Of a stretch of DNA of 64,000 nucleotides, positions 57,191 to 64,000 are shown one piece after another. The first letter of the stretch is position 1. The number at the start of each line of letters is the position of its first letter. The translations under genes were made by a program, and so were the position numbers. A model generated the notes under the pieces. That model was not told the origin of the DNA. It made no database searches and worked only from the letters and a program-made list of their open reading frames with translations. The DNA is from Guadua angustifolia (lineage: Eukaryota; Streptophyta; Magnoliopsida; Poales; Poaceae), in assembly GCA_036346375.1 (NCBI GenBank), contig CM070508.1, forward strand, positions 25,054,852 through 25,118,851, given 5' to 3'.

Positions 57191-58294
57191 TTCCAAAAAT
57201 TTGGGCAGAGCAATTTTCTTGTGCATTCAAGCGATCTCGCTAATCTCGTCTCAATGGCGGAGCACCCTATGCACTTAAATCACGTGTTAGTCACTCGAGG
57301 AATATTGTAAAAATCGCTATCTGAGGTATAGAACTATTAAGAACTGCTTGATCATTAAAAGAACTACTTGATCATTTAAGCGTTTTTCGACATCTTTGTA
57401 AAATGTCACGTAAAAATATACAACATTTCGTGTATTTTTAAAAATTGCATAAAGAGTAATCGTCTTAATTTTAAAAATTTGAAAAGCTTGATAAAAATTT
57501 TATGGGAATATTAGTGATGCATCATAACCATGGACAAAAATTTTCAAAATTTTATGGTCGACAACAACTCATGTTATGAACACTTAAATTATTTGTTGAA
57601 CATATATAAGGGCACATACAAGAAAGTTCGGATGATAAAATAAGCAATAGATTAGATGATATTACAAGGAATTACAACAATGGCGAAATTGCTTGATTTA
57701 ACTAACTAACGAAAGCAATGTTCGTCATGGTAGAACAAATGATCGTTGATTTATCTGGGTACGGCCGAATGATGTCCAACATTTTTCGCATATTACATCC
57801 GTGTTAATTTTGCGATTTGTCCTCGGACACCACTCGATCCCTACTATGAAAGAACTCCATGGGGATCCGCATTCTCCCGGTATGCCGCCGAATGGGTGGC
57901 CTATGCCGACGTCTCGGTGTGTAAGATTTAATTTTTGGTCTTTTTATGTGGATTTACGCCCTCCCATATGGGCATGTCATCCCGATTCGGCGCCCCTATG
58001 TTAATACCACCGGGTTCCGGTTGGTCTGCGAACGCCAATGATTTGTTGCGTCTTTGCGGACCTTGGCCGGTGCTTCCCTTGTCCCTTCTTCGAGAGGAGG
58101 AACCATCTTGCACCTCGGTGTGTTGGTACATTAGCGGAGGCATGCGAGACGCCGCCTGCTGTTCGCTCGCACTCCACTATATGGTGCAGGAGGTGTGTGT
58201 TGGACTTATCCTTAGACAACCGGAAGCGTGCCCGCATCAATGCAAGATGCCCTTTGGTCGTTGAATAACACCGAGGCGCATTTCTGGTCGACTT
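57191..58294. other. No gene assigned; possible coding remnant at 57800-58270
   Basis: The first 600 bp are AT-rich without frames. From 57800 both strands are open in overlapping frames (for example MPPNGWPMP on +, GHLALMRARFRLSKDK on -). The minus frames follow directly on the GRF-type gene at 58295-59092, so a continuation of that gene is possible. No domain was recognised. Confidence 0.35.
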
Positions 58295-59092
58295 TTACGG
58301 GCGGTAGTGGCACCACGGAGATGGTTGCTCCCCCCAGTTATCCCATGCAGGAAGCATGAGATGTGGGTGGTACGTCTCCGGGTCCACCCAGTTGAAGTAC
58401 CAACACCGTTCATCCTCGGCCAAGGGGCACCGGTAGAATCTCCGGTCCGCTAGATCATCGTGGTAGGTATCAACCACTGCCTGCAGGTCATGTTCGCAAA
58501 GTTCGGGCTTGGGTGGCCCCGAGGAGGTTTCTCCTTTGACTTGAGCAAATTCGCAAGTTTCCTTTTGAACTCCTGTGCGATGAACTGGTTTAGAATTACT
58601 ACTTTGTGAGTTTAACATGAGTATGTCGATGAAACTCATCGATTGGTTGGCCCCTTGCCCACCGCTCTAAGCTCGGGTCGATCTAGAAAAGGACATATCT
58701 GGCGGCCTCCCCCGGGTGAAGTTCTCGGCGAAGCGGGGTAGGCGTCGTGGCGCTTGTAGAGAAATTCGTAGTCATGTCGTTCCGGCCCGTCGATCCATTG
58801 GAAGAAGCAACACCGGTCTTTGTGCTGAGAAAAGAAAGAACGATGCATGAGATGGTAGTGTCACCCTGTATTGTGTGGACACTAGTAGGTTTACCTTGTA
58901 GGTGCGGCCACAACAGTAGTGAGTGCAGGCGGCCATCTCTCCATGGGTAGATTGCATCATCTTCGCCGGTAGGTTGCAGTCGCATTTGGTTCGGGGCAAC
59001 TCCGGCAGAACTTCGGCATCGACGCTACTGGCATCCGGATATTCGAGGCGGGATGACTTCTGCTTGCTAAAGAGGTGACGATAGAACGACAT
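58295..59092 (-). pseudogene. GRF-type zinc-finger gene, two fingers, probably broken
   Basis: Exon 1 (58895-59092) starts at the ATG and encodes 66 residues with a CDC motif at 37-39 and YCCGRTYK at the end. A 70-bp GT-AG intron (58825-58894) joins it in phase to exon 2 (from 58824), which reads HKDRCCFFQWIDGPE. Together these give the GRF pattern: Cys-x-Cys, then Arg-Thr-Tyr, then Cys-x-Phe-Phe-x-Trp. Exon 2 meets a stop at 58636-58638. A second finger lies in another frame at 58295-58550: CEHDLQAVVDTYHDD, RRFYRCPL, CWYFNWVDPE. A further intron or a frameshift is required. GRF fingers bind nucleic acid. The partner is unknown, and the gene sits in Mutator-like surroundings. Confidence 0.65.
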
Positions 59093-59206
59093 TGTGCCCT
59101 AATTTGTGTAGATTCAGCTGACGTTTATTGCTGGTTTGGCTGTGTTGGATGTCTACCCCTCGGCCCTGTTTTATAGTAGTGGAGAGGGGAGAGGGGTTAC
59201 TCCACA

Positions 59207-59345
59207 CAATTACAGCACTTGTCCATATTGATGGCTTGGCATCATCTGTGAAAAGCTGCACGATGTGTCACCCATCATCAAAGCTGCACGACCTGTCACT
59301 TTCTAAGAAAAGCTGCATGACTTATCACCGATTTCGCAATCAGAG
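59207..59345 (+). repeat. Direct repeat with AAGCTGCACGA motifs, copy A
   Basis: CAATTACAGCACTTGTCCAT begins the block, then TGATGGCTTGGCATCATCTG, and three spaced AAAGCTGCACGACCTGTCAC-like motifs about 30 bp apart. The same block recurs at 61275-61405, 2068 bp downstream. Confidence 0.85.
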
Positions 59346-60215
59346 GTGGATCGGGCGGGGGCACGGGGCGTCCTCGTTCGTCTTTGCGGGGGCTTGGCCA
59401 CGCCCGTGTAAAGGGGACACGTGGCGTCGAGGTGGATCGGGCGGGGGCCCGGGGCGTCCTCGTTCGTCTTTGCGGGAACGCCACGCCCGTGTAAAGGGGA
59501 CACGTGGCGTCGAGGTGGATCGGGCGGGGGCCCGGGGCGCCCTCGTTCGTCTTTGCGGGGCCTGCCACGTCCTGTGTAAAGGGGACACGTGGTCGTCGAG
59601 GTGGATCGGGCGGGGGCACGGGGCGCCCTCGTTCGTCTTCGGGGGCCTGCCACGCCCCATGTAAAGGGGACACGTGGCCATCGAGGTGGATCGGGTGAGG
59701 GCACGGGGCGTCCTCGTTCGGCCGGGGGCACTCGCCACGCCCGTGTGAAGGGGACACGTGCCGTCGAGGTGGATCGGGCGGGGGCACGGGGGCGTCCTCG
59801 TTCGTGCTACGGGGGGCCTGGCCACGTCCCCGTGGGAAGGGGGACACGTGCCCGTCAGAGGTGGATCGGGCGGGGGGCCTGGGGACGTCCTCGTTCGTCT
59901 TTGCGGGGGCTCGCCATGTCCCGTGTGAAGAGGGACACGTGGCCGTCAGAGGTGGATCGGGCGGGGGCCCGGGGCGTCCTCATTCATCTTTGCGGGGGCT
60001 GCCACGCCCCGTGTGAAGGGTACGTGCCGTCGAGGTGGATCGGGCGGGGGCCCGGGACGCCCTCGTTCGTCTTCGGGGGCTCGCCACGTCCGTGGGAAGG
60101 GGGACACGTGCCCGTCGGAGGTGGATCGGGCGGGGGGCCTGGGGACGTCCTCGTTCGTGCTGCGGGGGGCCTGGCCACGTCCCCGTGTGAGAGGTGGATC
60201 GGGCGGGGGGCAGAA
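59344..60215 (+). repeat. GC-rich ~86-bp tandem array, 11 copies
   Basis: AGGTGGATCGGGCGGG starts at 59344, 59430, 59513, 59599, 59684, 59767, 59859, 59950, 60033, 60119 and 60192. Spacings are 83-92 bp apart from a final 73. Each unit continues GGGGCGTCCTCGTTCGTCTT, GGCCACG, and usually GGGGACACGTGG-like sequence containing CACGTG or a near variant. It lies between divergently oriented GRF-type genes starting at 59092 (-) and 60348 (+). Confidence 0.92.
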
Positions 60216-60347
60216 AGCAGAAAAACTGTTTGATGCACGAAGACAAGGTGGACGTGCCTACAAAAGGACTCTTGGACAGGAGAGGCCAAACCACCACCGT
60301 TTCTCGAGAGGCTTCCCCACAATCCTTCCACATATCGAAGAGCTTCC

Positions 60348-60644
60348 ATGGCCTCTCCCTCGAGCTCAAGTGCGCCTGCGAAGAAAAGCACGACGACAGG
60401 GCTCCCGTTGATAGAATGCCCGAGATGCAAATCCACAATCTTTGAGGGCATGTCACAAACTGCCCCAGACCAATTCCGATTCTTCTTCAAGTGCACGAAA
60501 AACAATGAGGTCAGTTCTCTGTTCCTTTTGAGTTGTTACCATGTGTTCCCACTAACCCTGCATTCCTTCCGTGAAATCACCAGGCATTAGGTCCCAACAG
60601 CTGTAGTTTCTGGGCTTGGGAAGAGGAGTATTGAACGCAACTCC
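60348..60644 (+). CDS. Small GRF-type zinc-finger protein (70 aa)
   Basis: Exon 1 (60348-60509) encodes 54 residues and exon 2 (60594-60644) encodes 16 plus the stop. The intron has GTCAGT and CACCAG borders and keeps phase 0. After a Ser/Ala/Lys N-terminus the protein shows CPRC (residues 24-27), FRFFFKCTKNNE (43-54), and CSFWAWEEEY at the C-terminus. Cys-x2-Cys, then Phe-x-Lys-Cys, then Cys-x-Phe-Trp is the GRF finger arrangement, here split by an intron inside the finger. The gene starts 130 bp after the 86-bp array. The acidic frame at 60662-60925 may be a further exon, as the finger gene otherwise ends abruptly. A role with the nearby Mutator-like transposase is possible but not shown. 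Confidence 0.65.
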
Positions 60645-60661
60645 ACATTTCGAGAACCATT

Positions 60662-60925
60662 ATGCCAAGTTATGTACAGGCAAAGCCACATGCTCCGCGG
60701 GCACCTTCCCAAGTCATGTCCAGGCAAGTTGCCATACAATCACGTGAATTGGTACAAAGAGATGAAGTAGAGCCTGAAGGGGATGTAGAGCCTGAAGGTG
60801 ATGTAGACCCTGATTTGTGTCTTCCTTACGATTACCAAAGTGATGACGAGGGTAAACGTTATGATTGGCAGTACTGTGCGGATGAGGGTATCGATATTGA
60901 TAGTGATGGTTCGGGAAAGTTCTAG
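60662..60925 (+). CDS. Acidic 87-codon frame after the GRF finger, uncertain
   Basis: An ATG-started frame with a duplicated VEPEGD motif followed by acidic, Tyr-rich sequence (YDYQSDDEGKRYDWQY, GIDIDSDG). It lies in a different frame from the preceding GRF exon, 18 bp after that stop. It could be a separate exon of the same gene or a small independent protein. No domain was recognised. The regular composition and lack of overlap with other frames support real or recent coding. Confidence 0.4.
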   Translation: MPSYVQAKPHAPRAPSQVMSRQVAIQSRELVQRDEVEPEGDVEPEGDVDPDLCLPYDYQSDDEGKRYDWQYCADEGIDIDSDGSGKF

Positions 60926-60949
60926 TCCTGTTTTAATGTTTAGACTTGT

Positions 60950-61085
60950 GAACATATTGTAATGCTGATGCATGTTGGTAAGACTTCTTAAGATATTGTA
61001 ATATTGATGGATGTTGCTAAGACTTGTTAAGATATTGTAATGTTGATGGATGTTGCTAAGACTTGTTAAGATATTGTCTATTCTT
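60950..61085 (+). repeat. ~39-bp tandem repeat, three copies
   Basis: AAGATATTGTAATGTTGATG, then GATGTTGCTAAGACTTGTT, repeats at about 60952, 60990 and 61030, ending in AAGATATTGTCTATT. It lies just after the acidic frame, probably in a 3' UTR. Confidence 0.85.
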
Positions 61086-61274
61086 ATGTTACTGGTTACA
61101 TATACAGGGTTTTTAAGAAGATATTGGTGAGGTAAATATTTTAAATATAGATTTCTTCATTGTTTTCGAGTTCGTTTATGCATATTATAGCTTACAGAAA
61201 GCTTATTACTTAAGGTTGTTCAGTTATTAAGATTTATATGAAAAACATAATGAAATAAGGTTATGACGCTAATA

Positions 61275-61405
61275 CAATTACAGCACTTGTCCATTTTGAT
61301 GGACTGGCATCCTCTGTGAAAAGCTGCACGACATGTCACCCATCATCAAAGCTGCACGACCTGAAACCTTATGAGAAAAGTTGCACGACCTATCAACCTC
61401 TGTCA
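61275..61405 (+). repeat. Direct repeat with AAGCTGCACGA motifs, copy B
   Basis: It begins CAATTACAGCACTTGTCCAT, like copy A at 59207, and continues with the same motif series plus extra units up to about 61440. It precedes the next + strand gene remnant as copy A precedes the GRF gene. Confidence 0.85.
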
Positions 61406-61745
61406 AAGGCTGCACGATGTGTCACCCTCTGCCGAAAGCTGCCCCGGCACGAAACCGCGTGTTGTCGCTTTGATCAAAAGGGATCTGCGTGTTGTCGTTT
61501 CGATTTGAAAAGCGGGTGCGGTGTGTTGTCGTCTCGGCCGGCGGCGTGGTGCAGAGTGTTGTCGTTTGACCGATAAAGGTAATAGGTGTGTGACAAAACT
61601 AGTAGTTGATGTAGTATATAGGTACAATTGAAACACATCACGAGCATATGATGTACCAAAGTTAGGTATTCTTGACTTTTGGACTCGAGATAGCCATTAC
61701 GGTGGTCCAAATCAAGATACGGTGGTCATTTGTCAAGATTTATAA

Positions 61746-63080
61746 ATGCGATCAATCCTTCCGCCTTTTCTTTGTGGCATGTGTCATAATCTCAGTTTTA
61801 ATAGATTTGTTGATTATATGATTCACCGCCATGTCCGATGCTTGTCACTTATTCATGTAGATCTAGATGTCGGTGACATTGAAAGGCTTCGATCTCAAAA
61901 AGATAAACATATGAAAGATATTGAAGGCATGGAGGAAGACTTGCAAACGCCCATAAAACACGGATGCAATTAGAATATAGAGAGGCAAAAATACGCAAGC
62001 AAAAGGTTTCATTTTTTGTTTATTCACATAATTAGATTTAATTAGTGTCGATTGTTTCGATAATGCTTACCAATCTAGTTTTTTTCCACGACATCGCTTA
62101 TCTATCCGGTTGTTTCGATAGTGCCTATCTTTTAATTGTCATAATTCCAAAGAAGGGATTACCGACGTGATGAAGTCCCAAAAGAAGAGGCAAGAAGAAA
62201 TACAAAGGCGTGTTGGTATGAGACTTTTTCCTGTTCTTTTGCATGTAGTTTTGTTCTTACTTCAATTTGATTTAAATTCTCTCAGAATTTGCTTATTGAA
62301 GTTGTTGCTCTCGACTGGAGTTACATAGAAAAGAACATGGCTTCCATTGAGCTTGATACAAAGGTATGCTCTGCAGGAAACAAGTTACATTTGCGGAAAT
62401 ATACTTCTTAGAAGGGATTGTACAAAGCTCCTTGCCGCTACTTCACCAAGAGAGAAGCATCTCGAGAATGCAACTACGTATGGAAATACCGCTATGATGA
62501 GTACTTGAGAGACAATAAACTACTGATTGACCTACTGGATAAAGAAAAAAAGAAAAAAAAGTTTGAAGAACTCTACCAAAAGTACAAGCTTGTAAGTATG
62601 CAATCTTCTTCAAGAACAAAGATACCGAGGATTCTACCAACATTCAAAAATGGTTTGTTAACCTGCAGATGCTCTACAACGCTGCTGAATTTGAACAAAC
62701 ACCAAGAAACCTCGACGATGTGTTCACCGATGCTTGCACGATATACCGGATTGTCAATAGCCTGACTCTTAAGGTTGGTACTTTATGCAGCCAAAATCTT
62801 TTGCTCCCACATTTCACCAAGAGAGAAGCATCTCGAGAATGCAACTACGTATGGAAATGCCGCTATGATGAGTACTTGAGAGACAATAAACTACTGATTG
62901 ACCTACTGGATAAAGAAAAAAAGAAGAAAAAGTTTGAAGAACTCTACCAAAAGTACAAGCTTGTAAGTATGCAATCTTCATCAAGAACAAAGATACCTGA
63001 GGATTCTACCAACATTGAAATGGTTTGTTAACTGCGGATGCTCTACAACGCTGCTGAATTTGAACAAACACCAAGAAACC
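61746..63080 (+). pseudogene. Intron-containing gene remnant, with a duplicated exon
   Basis: Several + strand segments have exon-like borders. 61746-61940 encodes RFVDYMIHRHVRCLSLIHVD. 62287-62363 encodes LLIEVVALDWSYIEKNMASI and ends at GTATGC. 62412-62591 encodes 60 residues including FTKREASRECNYVW, RYDEYLRDNKLLIDLLDKE and a Lys-rich helix, ending at GTAAGT. 62669-62773 encodes MLYNAAEFEQTPRNLDDVFT and ends at GTTGGT. The middle exon region recurs at 62813-62961. The helix-rich, charged product has no domain I can name. Its place beside GRF genes and tail-to-tail with a Mutator-like transposase suggests it belongs to the same element family. It is joined abruptly to the transposase at 63080/63081. 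Confidence 0.5.
62442..63080 (+). repeat. Tandem duplication with 371-bp offset, containing an exon
   Basis: 62442-62714 and 62813-63080 are nearly identical, starting at TTCACCAAGAGAGAAGCATC and ending at AACAAACACCAAGAAACC. The spacing is 371 bp and 98 unique bases lie between them. Copy 2 ends exactly where the minus-strand transposase sequence begins. Confidence 0.92.
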
Positions 63081-64000
63081 AGCTTCCGTGCGTCGACACG
63101 CGGGATAAGGGTACCATGTTGGCCCATCAATGGTCTTGTAGTTGGTCCCAACGGTGAAGGAAGACATCTTGGGGCGCCACGTGTTCTTCAGTGCTTGTGC
63201 GGTGTAGTACCACGAAATGAACTGCGAGGCATCGTTGCCGCCCATGTCTCGGCAAGCGGCAAGCACGTGGGAGCACGGAATATGTTGAAGCTTAGGCTTA
63301 TTACAGGTGCAAGTAACGTAGTCGGCCCCTATCTCGCATTGTTGTGACGTGTCGCCAGCGCTAAACCCCGATGCATATTTCCGCTTGCACAATACCTCGA
63401 ATTTGTTCGTAGTAAGGTCGAAAATCCTTGTGCGGTGGAAGTGCGCCTTTGCCCTTCGCTGCTGCAGCAGCTTCTCCACTCTCGGTGCGTACGCCGTGTC
63501 GCACCCCTCGGCGGTCGGACCACGGTCTCGGAAGTAATCCGCGGCCCGGTAGAATGTCAGCTCAATGATGGAACACAGAGGTAGGCCACGAACACCCTTA
63601 AGAACATTGTTGAAAGCCTCTGCAATGTTCGTGGTCATCACATTGTACCTGAGATGTCATTCTTTAACGTGAGCATCGCACAAACTTTTCAGTGGATAAT
63701 ACGAGGACGTACTAAAGCATTGTTTTACCTCGCTCCGTTCGTGTCGTGCAGGAGCGCCCACCTTTCCGCTGGTTTCCCGGCGATCCACTGGCTAAAGGTT
63801 GCGCGAGCACGGGTACGCACTGTTTGACCTCCAACCATTTGAGAACGCAGATGATCCTCCTGTGTTCCCTCTTCTTCCATCATCCTCCGAGTTGACTCGT
63901 TCAAATGGGCCCAAATTGCGTTGAACTTGCAATCCTGATTTTGAAGGCACAAGGACTTGAAGGTCTTCACAAGTGCCTTGTTCTTGTACCTTGTGTACAG
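63081..64000 (-). pseudogene. Mutator-like transposase, C-terminal part with SWIM finger
   Basis: The upstream exon (63730-64000) enters from outside the window and encodes TRYKNKALVKTFKS, ARATFSQWIAGKPAERWALL and HDTNGAR. An 81-bp GT-AG intron (63649-63729) joins it in phase to an exon reading YNVMTTNIAEAFNNVLKG, RGLPLCSIIELTFYRAADYF and the SWIM zinc finger VTCTCNKPKLQHIPCSHVLA (Cys-x-Cys ... Cys-x-His), then DGPTWYPYPACRR. This is the C-terminal part of MULE (mudrA-like) transposases. Coding stops making sense at about 63081, where unrelated duplicated sequence is joined. The usual C-terminal tail is missing, so this copy is probably truncated. Confidence 0.85.

Noticed and set aside
59344..60215. 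Resemblance of the 86-bp array to a CRISPR array
   Set aside because: Units are contiguous with no unique spacers, the host DNA is plant-like, and there are no cas genes.
59296..60233. Open frames of up to 214 codons through the 86-bp array on both strands
   Set aside because: The unit length is not a multiple of three and several frames are open at once on both strands, so the openness comes from GC content and lack of stops in the unit.

Overview
The window reads as nuclear DNA of a grass (Poaceae). The two host genes have very GC-rich 5' ends, GT-AG introns and plant-specific products, and they sit among Stowaway-, Tourist-, Mutator- and hAT-type MITEs, a degenerate plant L1-type LINE, long gypsy-type solo LTRs and a Mutator-like transposase. 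I saw no rRNA, tRNA, CRISPR or bacterial features. The species cannot be named from the sequence alone.

Layout. 1-4998: a decayed LINE running off the left edge. 7301-10618 (-): an intact single-exon gene for a plant calmodulin-binding protein of the PICBP type, with a coding minisatellite. 11-24 kb: intergenic DNA with at least seven small DNA transposons, several with clean target-site duplications (TSDs). 24628-30175 (-): a seven-exon gene for a probable plastid TPR-like membrane protein of 484 residues. 31.5 kb: a Tourist-like MITE. 33470-36697: a complete 3.2-kb hAT element whose transposase frame has one in-frame stop. 37441-38932, 18713-20153 and 54186-56023: three copies of a large non-coding hAT-like family built of about 170-bp internal repeats. 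39.3-43.8 kb: a Ricesleeper-like hAT transposase pseudogene cut in two by a 3421-bp solo LTR with TATAT duplications. 44-52 kb: nested LTR debris, including a second precise solo LTR (48273-49949, AAGGT duplications), a gypsy gag fragment, a copia gag fragment and GC-rich tandem arrays. 56-64 kb: a Mutator-related district with GRF-type zinc-finger genes, an 11-copy GC-rich array, and a SWIM-type transposase running off the right edge.

Only the two host genes look like ordinary functional loci. The most unusual region is 58.3-64.0 kb. Two GRF-type zinc-finger genes diverge from an 86-bp G-box-containing array. A further + strand gene remnant then runs tail-to-tail into a Mutator-like transposase, an arrangement recalling the convergent mudrA/mudrB pair of MuDR. 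The non-coding hAT family with internal repeats is the second candidate for something undescribed. All gene models were built by eye from reading frames and splice consensus. Family names rest on recognised motifs, not on database searches.
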